This document shows, piece after piece, positions 7,498 through 16,668 of a DNA stretch of 41,943 nt (its first letter is position 1; each line of letters opens with the position of its first letter). Under the pieces are notes generated by a model. It searched no databases. It worked only from the letters and a program-made list of their open reading frames with translations, and had not been told where the DNA came from. A program made the position numbers and the translations under genes. This stretch comes from Shewanella sp. NIFS-20-20 (lineage in GTDB: Bacteria; Pseudomonadota; Gammaproteobacteria; Enterobacterales; Shewanellaceae), in the NCBI RefSeq assembly GCF_019209865.1, contig NZ_JAHUTT010000034.1, positions 1-41,943 on the forward strand, written 5' to 3'.

Positions 7498-8853
7498 TTA
7501 TTGCAGCAATTGCACAATAATCACGACAATCAATACCGGACAAACATATTGAACGTAGACTGGCCAAAGGCGCCAAAACCAGTGCTGAGTGTCGACACCC
7601 TCTTGGCGGCTAATCTCAGCAAGTAACTGCTTTCTATCCCAGATCCAGCCAACATAAATAGCAATAGCTAACGCGATCAGCGGTTGCGCTCGCTCGGTGG
7701 TCAAGGTGATTAACGCGCCAAATAGACGGTCAAAAAAGCACACGACCAGCACTGATAATGCCGCAATAATCACCCCAACGACCCCAGTCGCTTGATGGCG
7801 AGTGAGTCGAGTTTTCTCAACCAAATAGCTGGTAGGAACTTCAACAATTGAAATCGCCGAGGTCAATCCTGCTATCGTCATTAGTACAAAAAATATCAGC
7901 GCGATCAGGTACTGGCTGATGCCACCGAGGGTGGTAAACAACGCCGGCAAGACGGTAAACACTAAGGTGTCAGCGTTGAGCAAACTGCCATCGCTAGCAA
8001 AGATCTGTACTCCATTCTGCTGAGCAACATACATGGCCGGCAACACCATCAAGGCCGCTAAAAAGGCCACACAGGTGTCAGTTAAAGTCACATAGGCGGT
8101 TAGTGATGCTAAGTTTTCCCGCTGACTGACATAGGCCCCGTACACCATCATGGCACCGGTACCTATGGTTAACGAAAAGAAGGTTTGCCCAAGCGCACTG
8201 ATCAAGACATCGGCATCCAATACCCGTGAAAAATCAGGCTGCAACAATACTGATAAGCCAGTCATAGCGCCTTCTTGAGTCAAGATATAACCCACGCCAG
8301 CGAGTAAAATCAGCAACAATAGCGGCATCAGTCGCTTTGACCAGCGCTCAATCCCCTGCTGTACTCCTTGGCGGATCACTAATATCACCAAGCCAATAAA
8401 CACCAAGGTAAATACCAGATTGCGCGATAATGAAAAGTCCATCAGCCATGCGCTCAGCGAGGCTAAGCCCGCTATCTGCGCCACAGGAGCCATGGCAAAA
8501 CTAACAAACCACCCCGACAAAATACTGTAAAAAGTACAAATCAAGCTGGCGGTAATGATTGAAAATAGGCCAATGGCTGTCCCAATGGATTTGCCTCGGC
8601 GGCCGTGGGCAACCTTGGCCATAGCATCGGCAGGATTGGTTTGGCCATGACGACCGATCATCAGTTCAGCCAGCAACATGGGGTAACCCAGCACTAAGAT
8701 CAGCAGCAAGTACACCAACAAAAAGGCGCCGCCACCATGACTTGCCGCTTGGGTTGGAAACCCCCAAATATTACCCACCCCAACCGCAGAACCTGCGGCG
8801 GCCATGATAAAACCAATGCGTGAACTAAACTGCCCACTCTGTGCCATTGTCAT
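7498..8853 (-). CDS. sodium-dependent transporter, SNF/NSS family
   Basis: A roughly 451-residue inner-membrane protein of the neurotransmitter:sodium symporter family (LeuT fold). The N-terminal signature RIGFIMAAAGSAVGVGNIWG is the unwound first helix that forms the sodium site. Eleven or more hydrophobic segments follow, with a GTGAMMVYGAYVS stretch in the middle. The substrate is probably an amino acid but cannot be read from the sequence. The ATG at 8853 has AGAG six bases before it; another ATG lies at 8865. An Lrp/AsnC gene lies upstream in the same direction, so local control by an amino-acid-sensing regulator is plausible. The gene pair interrupts the two dms clusters and has no obvious link to them. 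Confidence 0.9.
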   Translation of the reverse strand: MTMAQSGQFSSRIGFIMAAAGSAVGVGNIWGFPTQAASHGGGAFLLVYLLLILVLGYPMLLAELMIGRHGQTNPADAMAKVAHGRRGKSIGTAIGLFSIITASLICTFYSILSGWFVSFAMAPVAQIAGLASLSAWLMDFSLSRNLVFTLVFIGLVILVIRQGVQQGIERWSKRLMPLLLLILLAGVGYILTQEGAMTGLSVLLQPDFSRVLDADVLISALGQTFFSLTIGTGAMMVYGAYVSQRENLASLTAYVTLTDTCVAFLAALMVLPAMYVAQQNGVQIFASDGSLLNADTLVFTVLPALFTTLGGISQYLIALIFFVLMTIAGLTSAISIVEVPTSYLVEKTRLTRHQATGVVGVIIAALSVLVVCFFDRLFGALITLTTERAQPLIALAIAIYVGWIWDRKQLLAEISRQEGVDTQHWFWRLWPVYVQYVCPVLIVVIIVQLLQ

Positions 8854-9034
8854 GCGTACTCTCATTCACTCAAACGAGCGCGCATCTTATGGCTTTAACC
8901 AGCCATGTCAACGCTATAAATTTTTAACTTTATGGTGATTTTACTCATAAAATAAACCAATCATGTCAATATAAGCGTTTTATTTGCGCCAAAATAACGC
9001 TGAGCAGAAAAGTTTTGTGGCAGTACAGATAAAA

Positions 9035-9114
9035 GCGGCGACGGACGCAATAATCTGTGAGCCACGCGCAACGGAGAGTTTGTGAGCTGGCGCAAACTAT
9101 TACGCCGACGCCGC
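9035..9114. repeat. large imperfect inverted repeat between lrp-like and transporter genes
   Basis: The outer arms GCGGCGACGGACGCAATAAT (9035-9054) and ATTACGCCGACGCCGC (9099-9114) are near-complementary. The inner arms AGTTTG (9077-9082) and CAAACT (9093-9098) extend the stem. TGTGAGC followed by GCGCAA also occurs twice as a direct repeat (about 9056-9071 and 9081-9095). It is GC-rich in an AT-rich spacer. It could be a regulator-binding region or a small mobile repeat. Confidence 0.5.
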
Positions 9115-9128
9115 ACTATAGCGCGATG

Positions 9129-9617
9129 TTATTGTGCCGTGCGATGAGGTAACGGGATGCGGGTTTGGTTTTTCACCTGTTTTAATACAAAGCTTGAGCG
9201 CACACCGGCCACATGGTCGATACTGGTCAATTTATCCAATAAAAACACTTTATAATGCGCCATATCACTGACCAATACCTTGAGCTGATAGTCGGCATCA
9301 CTGCCGGTGAGTAAACAGCATTCTTGTACTTCATCATAGCCGGTTATTTGGCTTTCAAAATCATCCAAAATGTCACTGCTATGCTTATCAAGCCGCACTT
9401 GCACGTACGCCGTCAACGTCAGATTAAAGTGTTCAGGACTCAAGAGGGTGGCATAGCCAGCAATATAACCGGCTTCTTCTAGGGCTTTGACTCGGCGCGA
9501 ACAGGGCGAGGCCGATAACCCCACCAATTCAGCTAACTCTTGATTTGATAGCTTGCCATACTCTTGCATGATCCTAAGAATATGCAGGTCGATCTTATCC
9601 AGTGTTAATGTTGCCAT
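9129..9617 (-). CDS. Lrp/AsnC-family transcriptional regulator
   Basis: A 162-residue protein with an N-terminal winged helix-turn-helix (LDKIDLHILRIMQEYGKLSN, then ELVGLSASPCSRRVKALEEAG) and a C-terminal RAM ligand-binding domain (V-x-x-C-x-x-x-T-G-x-x-D-Y at VQECCLLTGSDADY). Lrp-family proteins respond to amino acids and form octamers. The next gene downstream is an SNF-type transporter, its most likely target. A palindromic stretch (9654-9679, with AGTCCGGACT at its centre) lies just upstream and could be an autoregulatory site. Which amino acid it senses is unknown. Confidence 0.93.
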   Translation of the reverse strand: MATLTLDKIDLHILRIMQEYGKLSNQELAELVGLSASPCSRRVKALEEAGYIAGYATLLSPEHFNLTLTAYVQVRLDKHSSDILDDFESQITGYDEVQECCLLTGSDADYQLKVLVSDMAHYKVFLLDKLTSIDHVAGVRSSFVLKQVKNQTRIPLPHRTAQ

Positions 9618-9653
9618 ACTGTCGTCTCATAAAGGGTGCTGTTGCGAGCCTAA

Positions 9654-9679
9654 GCCCTTTAGTCCGGACTGACAAGGGC
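9654..9679. promoter_or_regulatory. imperfect palindrome upstream of the lrp-like gene
   Basis: GCCCTT and AAGGGC flank the perfect palindrome AGTCCGGACT (9661-9670). It lies 37 bases upstream of the lrp-like start and downstream of dmsG2. No T-run follows on the minus strand, so an operator is as likely as a terminator. Confidence 0.35.
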
Positions 9680-9706
9680 AAACAGCAAGGGCGGTGACTG
9701 ACTCAC

Positions 9707-10366
9707 TTATCGAAATAGTCGCATCGGCATTGGCACCACCTGGAAATCAGCGGCAAGTTGATTCAAAAAGTCATCGGCTAACAAGGCTATCGCCAAATAA
9801 AAATCGGTCTGGGCATGTTGCGCAGCCAGTGCCAAACAACGGCCTGACCATGGCAGTAAATGTTGCTGTAATAACACCTGCACAAATTGGATCAGTGCTT
9901 GATTTTCGGGTTCGTCTGCCAGACGGCCTAAACCGGTATCGAGCACGCTAAAAAACAAGCCAATATGATCGAGGGGTTGCGAGTATGCCAAGCTTAATGA
10001 GACGCCATGCGCTTTATAAAAGTCGATTAACGCCACGGTGCTACGGTCATTGAGCAGCTGCTCCTCACCCAAATACACCGAGCCCTGCGGGATCGCTTTC
10101 GGCTCGCCGGGACCGAAAAACAATTGACCATAATCCAGTTGCAAACCAACCAGTTGATTTGGTTGCCATTGGTTTAGATAGCGACACAACGCTGCCCGAC
10201 CTTGATCGTTAGCGGGACGCTGCTGAAATTCGGGCCAACTGGTTGCCACCTGATGTTCAATAAAATCAGCCAACAGTTGCTGCTCCGGATACTGGCACAG
10301 CACATGGTGTAATATCCGGGCAATCCCTTGATACTCAATAAAATCGATTGATACAGAGTGGGTCAT
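9707..10366 (-). CDS. dmsG: TorD/DmsD-family chaperone, second dms cluster
   Basis: A 219-residue TorD/DmsD-family protein, last gene of the dmsE-F-A2-B2-G2 unit. The family stretch LQLDYGQLFFGPGEPKAIPQ and the following GSVYLGEEQLL and DHIGLFF segments match the copy at 1240-1944. It should bind the DmsA2 leader and aid cofactor insertion. The start has GAGAG four bases before the ATG. A strong Rho-independent terminator ends only about 15 bases upstream of this start, so the chaperone is probably made at a lower level than DmsAB, through read-through. No DmsH-like gene follows. Confidence 0.9.
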   Translation of the reverse strand: MTHSVSIDFIEYQGIARILHHVLCQYPEQQLLADFIEHQVATSWPEFQQRPANDQGRAALCRYLNQWQPNQLVGLQLDYGQLFFGPGEPKAIPQGSVYLGEEQLLNDRSTVALIDFYKAHGVSLSLAYSQPLDHIGLFFSVLDTGLGRLADEPENQALIQFVQVLLQQHLLPWSGRCLALAAQHAQTDFYLAIALLADDFLNQLAADFQVVPMPMRLFR

Positions 10367-10381
10367 AAATCTCTCATTATT

Positions 10382-10410
10382 AAAAAGACAAGCGCCCGTA
10401 GGCGCTTGTC
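10382..10410 (-). terminator. intra-operon terminator/attenuator between dmsB2 and dmsG2
   Basis: A perfect 10-bp stem (GACAAGCGCC at 10387-10396 with GGCGCTTGTC at 10401-10410, four-base loop) is followed on the minus strand by TTTTTAATAA. It is a textbook intrinsic terminator inside the operon. Confidence 0.88.
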
Positions 10411-10432
10411 ATATCTCAGAATCTGACAAATC

Positions 10433-11113
10433 TTAGACTTCTTTCAGGTTCAAGATCCGGCCCATACCGCTGCCAACGGGTTGACCATGGCGGTTGGCCT
10501 TAATGATCAAGTTTGGCGAGGTAATCGCTGCGCTTGGCAGAGGAGCGATATGGCCATCACCCTTGCCATATTTTTCTTCCAGCACGTCCATCTTGTCAAA
10601 GTCTAAGGCCCGCAGTGGGCAAGACTCGACACACGTTGGCTTTTTGCCTTCGGCGATGCGTTCATAGCAACCATCACATTTGGTCATCACCTTACGTTCA
10701 CGGTCGATTTGTGGCGCATCATAAGGGCAAGCGCGGGCACAGCTTTCACAACCGATACATAGATCTTCAGCCACGTGCACTAAACCATCTTCACGGCGCT
10801 TATGCATGGCGCCGGTTGGGCAGGCCTTAACACACACCGGCTCAGAGCAGTGGTTACAGCCAATCGACATGTAGTAAGCGAATACGTTGTTCTCGAATAC
10901 CTTGGTGCTTGGGTTCATCGAACAAGTCCCACCGCCATATTCGTACACCCGGCGCCAGGTCACGCCCGTCAGGCTTGGTACGCCGCCGTTCATGGGGTCA
11001 TTCGTTGCGCGGATAGTGTCGGCTTGACGATCTTTACAAGACACATGACACGCCTTGCAACCGGTGCACTTGGTGGTATCAACATAGAAACCATATTGAG
11101 TTGGTTGAGTCAT
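10433..11113 (-). CDS. dmsB: DMSO reductase iron-sulfur subunit DmsB, second cluster
   Basis: A 226-residue four-cluster ferredoxin subunit, clearly homologous to the copy at 2295-3029 but shorter at the C-terminus and in the loop after the first cluster. The visible groups are CTGCKACHVSCKDR, CNHCSEPVCVKACPTG, CIGCESCARACPYDAP, and CDGC with CVESCPLRALD. It should form a complex with DmsA2 and take electrons from DmsE. It starts 14 bases after dmsA2, with GGGAG nine bases before the ATG. Confidence 0.95.
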   Translation of the reverse strand: MTQPTQYGFYVDTTKCTGCKACHVSCKDRQADTIRATNDPMNGGVPSLTGVTWRRVYEYGGGTCSMNPSTKVFENNVFAYYMSIGCNHCSEPVCVKACPTGAMHKRREDGLVHVAEDLCIGCESCARACPYDAPQIDRERKVMTKCDGCYERIAEGKKPTCVESCPLRALDFDKMDVLEEKYGKGDGHIAPLPSAAITSPNLIIKANRHGQPVGSGMGRILNLKEV

Positions 11114-11127
11114 TTACATGTGCTCCC

Positions 11128-13644
11128 TTAAGCTTTCTTGATCTGGACACGGATGGTGAGCTGTGGGTTACCTTTGGCCACAGGACTTGGCTGATAACGG
11201 GTCAGGGTGTTGACAGCCCCCCCCACATCAATGACCTTGCCAGTAGCGCCAGTACGACCTTTATCATCGGCCAAATACCAAGCCCCTTGGCCCAGTGCCA
11301 CAACGTTTGGCGCGACGCGCGGGGTGATCTTCACCGGCACTTCAATCGAGCCACGCTCGTTATACACTTCCACCTTGTCACCAGAGCTCACGCCATAGGC
11401 ATCGGCATCAAACTGGTTCATCCACAGCGCATCTTCCACCGCTTCACGTAGCCATGGCACGTTGTGATAGCTGGAGTGTGTGCGGCCCTTGGTGTGGTAT
11501 GTCGCCAACTGCAGCGGGTAGTCGGTTGCTGTGTCGGTATCTTCGTAACTGTCCCAAGTCACAGTGTACTGAGGGATCGCCGTAATGGTGTCACCTTTCA
11601 CGCCGGTCACATCTTCCTGAGTCCAGTTAGCGGCGCGCCATGCCAGCTCGGCTGAGTAAATCTCAATCTTGCCAGATGGGGTGTTAAGCGCCTTACCTTG
11701 GTGGACGAAATCAGCCAAAGCAACATGGTTTAACTTCATGTCTTTGCGGAAAACACCTTGAGCTTGCGCTTCTTTATAGGTGGCTGGGAAATCTGGCACT
11801 ACGCCTTGGTTTTTGGCCATGGTACGCGTGGTCTGATACAGATCTTCTAACCAATCAGCTTCGGTTTTACCTTCGGTAAATTGTGCGCCTACGCCCATCT
11901 TGTCGGCAATCATGGCGGCCGCTTCATGCATAGACTTACAATCCCACATCGGCTCCACGGCGGCTGACATAGCCGTCAGATAGCCCAGTGCACCGGCGGC
12001 ATAAGAGTTATCCACTAAGTCGTTAGACTCTAACCAGCTGGTGTCAGGCAGGATGATATCGGCAAATTTTGCACCTGGGGTCATCCAGCAATCACAGCTG
12101 ACCACAAATAAATCTTCTGCGTTACGCAGGATCTCGGCGGTGTTATTGACCTCAGCATGCTGGTTGAGCAGCGAGCTATCCGAAGCCGACAAAATAAAGT
12201 GAATGTTAGTGCCAAGCTTAGTATCTAAACCGTCCACCCCGCGCAGGCCATGGGTGCGGGCAGTAAAGTCTTTACCATTGACAACGGCTTCAGACCAAGT
12301 AAAGAAAGAGATTGTCTCTTTAACTGGGTTATTGCCGGTAGGAATACCCGCGCGCCCCATACCGCTCATATAAGGCAGCTCACCGTTGGAGGCGCCGCGA
12401 GTCCCGAGTTTGCCAGTCAGTACGGACAACATGTACAGGGCACGCATGCTCTGCTCACCGTTGGCTTGACGGTTAACACCGGCGCCAACCACGATATACG
12501 GAGCGCTGGCGGCCATTAAATCAGTCGCAATTTCACGCAGACTGTCTGCCGAAATACCTGTGATAGCCTCGGCCCACTCTGGGGTGCGCGCCTGACCGGC
12601 AAATTTATTCAAACCTAAGATGTAATCGTGATAGTTGTCTGCACTATCCATCACCTTGGCATATTCTTGCTTAGTCGCATCACCACTGGCGGCAAATACG
12701 GCTTTTTGAGCGTCAATCGAGGCGGCGTCATAACCGACGACATGCTGATTGATAAAATCGAGAGAATGTTGATTTACCCAACCTGAGTTAATCATTTCAT
12801 AGGCGATCGCCTCGGCAAATGCCGCGTCGGTTCCCGGACGAATTGGCAGCCACATTGACTCTTTACCTAACATAGAGTCGGTGTAACGCGGGTCGATCAT
12901 CACCACTTTCAGGTTTTGATTTTTTTGCAGTGCTTGCAAGAAGTCATAACCTTCACCCGAGCCTGATTGACGAATTTCGCTCGGGTTGTAAGCTACCCCT
13001 AAGAAGAAATCACTGGCTTCGATGGTTGCGGTTGATGATCCCATGGTACTGCCAGTACCAAAGGTGTGCTTGGCCGCTTCCATTTGCTGGGCCCAGGAGT
13101 AGTTGCCATAAGCATTCAGGCAGCCACCCACCAGGTTGAACAAGCGGTTGAAGTTGGCATTGGAGGCAAAGCCGTAGTAGGCACCAGAGCCGTAGCTGCG
13201 GAATACTGCCTGGTTGCCATACTGGCTGATCACGCGCTGCAGGTTGTCTGCGATAGTCTGTGTCGCTTCATCCCAGCTGATAGGTACAAATTTGCCTTCG
13301 CCACGCTCACCCACACGCTTCATTGGTCTTTTCAGACGATCCGGCGCATAGGTGCGCTGACGCAGAGAACGACCACGGGCACAGGCGCGAACCTGATGCA
13401 AACCGTAAACGTCTTCGACTTCGTGATCGGTTTCTACCCGGGTGATCACGCCGTCACGGCTGAATACCTTGATTGGGCAGTTAGAACCACAGTTAACCAA
13501 ACAGGAAGACCAGTTCACCTTTTCATCAGCTACCGGAGGTCGTGGTGGCACGACATTGGCATCCTTCGAGCTGGAGTTACAACCGGTCACGGTCGCTGCA
13601 CAGCCCATGGCGGCACTCATTTTCAAGAAACTTCTGCGTTCCAT
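11128..13644 (-). CDS. dmsA: DMSO reductase molybdopterin subunit DmsA, second cluster
   Basis: An 838-residue catalytic subunit. The leader RRSFLK (residues 3-8) with lipobox VTGC (Cys22) mirrors DmsA1, indicating Tat export followed by lipidation. Next come the iron-sulfur cysteines (CLVNCGSNC, then the cysteine before ARGRSLRQR) and GNYSWAQ with the candidate serine ligand. The ATG at 13644 has GAGGA eight bases upstream; an upstream in-frame codon at 13659 overlaps dmsF and is less likely. It is encoded directly after the conduit genes dmsE and dmsF, so it is the better candidate for the main extracellular DMSO reductase. The two DmsA proteins share the leader and core motifs but differ widely in surface regions. 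Confidence 0.93.
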   Translation of the reverse strand: MERRSFLKMSAAMGCAATVTGCNSSSKDANVVPPRPPVADEKVNWSSCLVNCGSNCPIKVFSRDGVITRVETDHEVEDVYGLHQVRACARGRSLRQRTYAPDRLKRPMKRVGERGEGKFVPISWDEATQTIADNLQRVISQYGNQAVFRSYGSGAYYGFASNANFNRLFNLVGGCLNAYGNYSWAQQMEAAKHTFGTGSTMGSSTATIEASDFFLGVAYNPSEIRQSGSGEGYDFLQALQKNQNLKVVMIDPRYTDSMLGKESMWLPIRPGTDAAFAEAIAYEMINSGWVNQHSLDFINQHVVGYDAASIDAQKAVFAASGDATKQEYAKVMDSADNYHDYILGLNKFAGQARTPEWAEAITGISADSLREIATDLMAASAPYIVVGAGVNRQANGEQSMRALYMLSVLTGKLGTRGASNGELPYMSGMGRAGIPTGNNPVKETISFFTWSEAVVNGKDFTARTHGLRGVDGLDTKLGTNIHFILSASDSSLLNQHAEVNNTAEILRNAEDLFVVSCDCWMTPGAKFADIILPDTSWLESNDLVDNSYAAGALGYLTAMSAAVEPMWDCKSMHEAAAMIADKMGVGAQFTEGKTEADWLEDLYQTTRTMAKNQGVVPDFPATYKEAQAQGVFRKDMKLNHVALADFVHQGKALNTPSGKIEIYSAELAWRAANWTQEDVTGVKGDTITAIPQYTVTWDSYEDTDTATDYPLQLATYHTKGRTHSSYHNVPWLREAVEDALWMNQFDADAYGVSSGDKVEVYNERGSIEVPVKITPRVAPNVVALGQGAWYLADDKGRTGATGKVIDVGGAVNTLTRYQPSPVAKGNPQLTIRVQIKKA

Positions 13645-13655
13645 TATATTTATCC

Positions 13656-15650
13656 TCAAAGAATGTAGCTGAAGGACAACATCAGCTGATGGGCGTTGTA
13701 GTTATGGTTACCCAAGCCCAGAGTCGTTAAACCGGTAATTGCGTCAACACCCACTTCGCTGGCGTCGGTGTCATAAAAGCGTTCGTACTGATAAGCCAGC
13801 TTCAACTGCATCGACGCACTCAGAGCATATTCGCCATAGAGCTCCACGCTGTGGTTGAAGCTGAAGTAATCGCCATAAGCGGTGTTGCCGCTAAGATTGG
13901 CATCGATAAGCGTCTCACCATTCGAGTTGGCAAACAGGTAGTCGGCACCTAAGGTCAGGCGGTCATCCAGCAGGCCGCTGTAGGTCACACCGGCGCCTAG
14001 ATTGATAAAGCTATCGTTGATGTCGGCGTACCAAATATTGGCCTGATCGCCCGCTTGTTTGGAGTCAATCCACTGCTGACCGGCAAAGCCATAGGCCGTC
14101 AGTTTGTCGCTCATCAGCAGGCTCAGATTAAGATCGTAGCCGTAGTCACGGGACTCGGTCAGACCAATAAGGGTGTCGGTGTAGTCGTCAATGGCGTAAT
14201 GCACCGTCATATCCAATGACATCCACTGAGCAGGGGTATACTGAGTCACCAGTGCCAGCTCGGTGCGATTACGATCAGCCAGATTGAACTTACGCAGCAG
14301 GTTGTGCTCTTCGCTGGAAGTCAGCTCGCTGGCTTCATAGCTGCTGCCACCACGGATACCGTGACTGGCCTTGATGTCGAAACTGACAGTGTCGAACTTA
14401 CGAATATCCAACTCAGCCCACAGGGTGTTGTCACGGGTCTGCTCACGCTCACCGTAGCTGCGTTCAACCTGCTTGAAGTCGTAACCGGCCTGCAGACGAT
14501 AGCCTTGAGCCAAACGATAGGCGGTGTTGAGCTTGACGGTCTGACGCTCGATATCCAGCACGGTGTTCTGCTTGAACGAGTTGCTCAAGGCATCATAGCT
14601 CAGGCGCGGCTGCATAAACTCATACACAGAGGAGTCATTGTCACGCTTGGCGTAATCCACACTGCCGCCCACACGCAGACGCGGGGTCAACATTGAGGTG
14701 GCGGCCAACTTGGCATCCAAGGTATCGACCTGACCGTCCCAGTTTTGCAGGGGATTTCCGGCCACCTGGATCAGATTGTCGTCCTGGATCATACGACCCG
14801 CCACCACCCGGCCATTAAGTACGGTGGCGTCCAGACGGTACTGACCGGCTACTGCCAGTTGGTGCGCCTGGTTGTCTGGCGTAGCTGCGTAGACGTCATA
14901 GGCGTATGGCAGGCTTATGTGGTTGATATTATTCTGGTACTGGCTACCGTGATAACTGATATCCGTCAGCCAGTTGGCACCGCTAAGCACCACTCCGGCA
15001 CTGAACTTATCAGTGCTTTCATCCACTGGCTGGACAAAGTTAGTTGGGCGTGGACTCATCAGACTGGCGCTCTTGCTGCCGGTTTTGTCTTCACGGTCAT
15101 AACGGACATAGGTGTTTAGATCGTCATTGATCTGATACTCAAAGCCGAGTCCGGCCTGCTGACGCTCAAGCTTGAGGTCGACAAAGCGCACCGTCTCGCT
15201 TGGGGTCAACATGCCATCGTTATGCCATAGCTGGGTTTGAGCCTCATCCTGCCAAGTGGTGATGTTGCGGTAATCCACTGCCACCTGGTACTCGCCCAAC
15301 TTGCCACTGCGGGCCGAGACAAAGCCGTTTTCCATGCCTAATTGATGGGCCTGCACCGCACTGCGGTAGCCCTCGGCATTGCGGTAACTGACATTGGCGC
15401 TGACACCGGCAGCCATGCCGTCATCATTAGTACCAAACGCGTTACCCGCATGACTGTCGCTGCTATCAACATAGCCCAAGCTGGCCGTGACACTGCCACG
15501 ATGAACAGCAGGAATGTTGCATTGTTTGCACTGGTAAGCAGCCTGCTTCACTTTAGCGGTACTGGCATGCTGGACACCGAAGTCGGCCGCGCTGACAACA
15601 CCGGTCGCAGACAGCAGTGCCAGGGTCAACAGATTCAAAGAAAATCGCAT
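13656..15650 (-). CDS. dmsF: MtrB/PioB-family outer-membrane beta-barrel DmsF
   Basis: A 664-residue protein with an N-terminal signal peptide ending VVSA (about residue 21), a CKQC motif at residues 41-44 like the N-terminal CxxC of Shewanella MtrB, and then many alternating strands. It ends in aromatic/hydrophobic residues (LSFSYIL), as is usual for outer-membrane barrels. MtrB-type barrels sheath a decaheme cytochrome and carry electrons across the outer membrane. The partners would be DmsE on the periplasmic side and DmsA2B2 outside. The ATG at 15650 has AGGAG eight bases upstream; a GTG lies at 15659. It is translated just after dmsE and before dmsA2. Confidence 0.93.
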   Translation of the reverse strand: MRFSLNLLTLALLSATGVVSAADFGVQHASTAKVKQAAYQCKQCNIPAVHRGSVTASLGYVDSSDSHAGNAFGTNDDGMAAGVSANVSYRNAEGYRSAVQAHQLGMENGFVSARSGKLGEYQVAVDYRNITTWQDEAQTQLWHNDGMLTPSETVRFVDLKLERQQAGLGFEYQINDDLNTYVRYDREDKTGSKSASLMSPRPTNFVQPVDESTDKFSAGVVLSGANWLTDISYHGSQYQNNINHISLPYAYDVYAATPDNQAHQLAVAGQYRLDATVLNGRVVAGRMIQDDNLIQVAGNPLQNWDGQVDTLDAKLAATSMLTPRLRVGGSVDYAKRDNDSSVYEFMQPRLSYDALSNSFKQNTVLDIERQTVKLNTAYRLAQGYRLQAGYDFKQVERSYGEREQTRDNTLWAELDIRKFDTVSFDIKASHGIRGGSSYEASELTSSEEHNLLRKFNLADRNRTELALVTQYTPAQWMSLDMTVHYAIDDYTDTLIGLTESRDYGYDLNLSLLMSDKLTAYGFAGQQWIDSKQAGDQANIWYADINDSFINLGAGVTYSGLLDDRLTLGADYLFANSNGETLIDANLSGNTAYGDYFSFNHSVELYGEYALSASMQLKLAYQYERFYDTDASEVGVDAITGLTTLGLGNHNYNAHQLMLSFSYIL

Positions 15651-15665
15651 CTTTCGCACTCCTTG

Positions 15666-16628
15666 TTAGCGGCCAAACAGGCTGCCGCCCGGATGGTTGG
15701 AACCGTGGATTTGGTTGTGACAATTCAAACAGCTCTTGCCACCACCGAAGGAACTCATGCCATCTTGTGGTACCACACGGGAGGCGTGACCATCGTCGGC
15801 ATGACACTGTTGGCACAGTTGCGGTACGCGCTTATTGAGCAAGTCTTCATTAACACTGCCGTGCGCGTTGTGACAGTTGGCACAATTTTCGGTCACCGGC
15901 GCATGCTCAAATAAAAATGGACCGCGCTTGTCGGCATGACACTCAAAACAGGTATCGTTGAGGCTAGGTTTGACCAAGGCGCTTTCGGTCATGCTGCCAT
16001 GGGGGTTGTGACAGTCGGTGCAGGTCATTTGATCCCACTTGAGCGGATGCGATGAGCGCTTGTGCATGTCAGCTTTAGCTTGGGTATGGCAACTAACGCA
16101 GGTGTCATTGACCTTGAGTCGATCTAAGGCTGGATCCTCTGCGGCATGCACTTGATGACAATCAGCGCAGGCGATGTCTTCTAAGTTGTGGGTGCTGTTG
16201 TGCCATGACATTTGTTTAGGATCGTTATGGCAGCCTAAACACACACTATTTTGACTGGCGACTGGCAGCTTAGAGTCTGCACCAAACGCAATCATCGGCT
16301 CTTTACCGCCACGATTGTGTTTACCCATAGGGCCATGACACGATTCGCACTGCAAACCTGCCATCGGTGATTTCGACGAGTTAATGTCGCCGTGTACACC
16401 ACTAAAAATGTCCATGACTTTATCATTGCGTTTATGACACATCAGGCAAGAATCTGCGCCTTTAGGGGAGTATTTACCCTCACTAAATTTTTGTGTCAGT
16501 TGCTGTTCCAGTTGTTCTCCACTGAGGTCATCCCAGGGGGTTGCCTGAACGCAAAAAGCGCTGGTGATTACCATCGCTAACAGTGCGTTAAGGTGTAGAG
16601 TTAAGCCCTTGCTTATTCGCTGCATCAT
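15666..16628 (-). CDS. dmsE: periplasmic decaheme cytochrome DmsE (MtrA family)
   Basis: A roughly 320-residue protein with a signal peptide ending near VQA and exactly ten CxxCH heme sites (CLMCH, CESCH, CLGCH, CADCH, CVSCH, CTDCH, CFECH, CANCH, CQQCH, CLNCH). This is the MtrA/DmsE architecture: a heme wire that receives electrons from CymA and passes them through the DmsF barrel to DmsAB. The ATG at 16628 is preferred because AAAGG lies eight bases before it; an in-frame TTG at 16643 overlaps that site. It is first in the unit. The leader holds several AT-rich palindromes and the promoter block shared with dmsA1. Confidence 0.95.
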   Translation of the reverse strand: MMQRISKGLTLHLNALLAMVITSAFCVQATPWDDLSGEQLEQQLTQKFSEGKYSPKGADSCLMCHKRNDKVMDIFSGVHGDINSSKSPMAGLQCESCHGPMGKHNRGGKEPMIAFGADSKLPVASQNSVCLGCHNDPKQMSWHNSTHNLEDIACADCHQVHAAEDPALDRLKVNDTCVSCHTQAKADMHKRSSHPLKWDQMTCTDCHNPHGSMTESALVKPSLNDTCFECHADKRGPFLFEHAPVTENCANCHNAHGSVNEDLLNKRVPQLCQQCHADDGHASRVVPQDGMSSFGGGKSCLNCHNQIHGSNHPGGSLFGR

Positions 16629-16668
16629 TCTCTGGCCTTTCAATATTTTTTATGTACCCGCGAGTAGA

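Noticed and set aside
13066..13668. Plus-strand open frame of 200 codons
   Set aside because: It is antisense to the dmsA2 N-terminal region, which has the Tat leader and iron-sulfur motifs.
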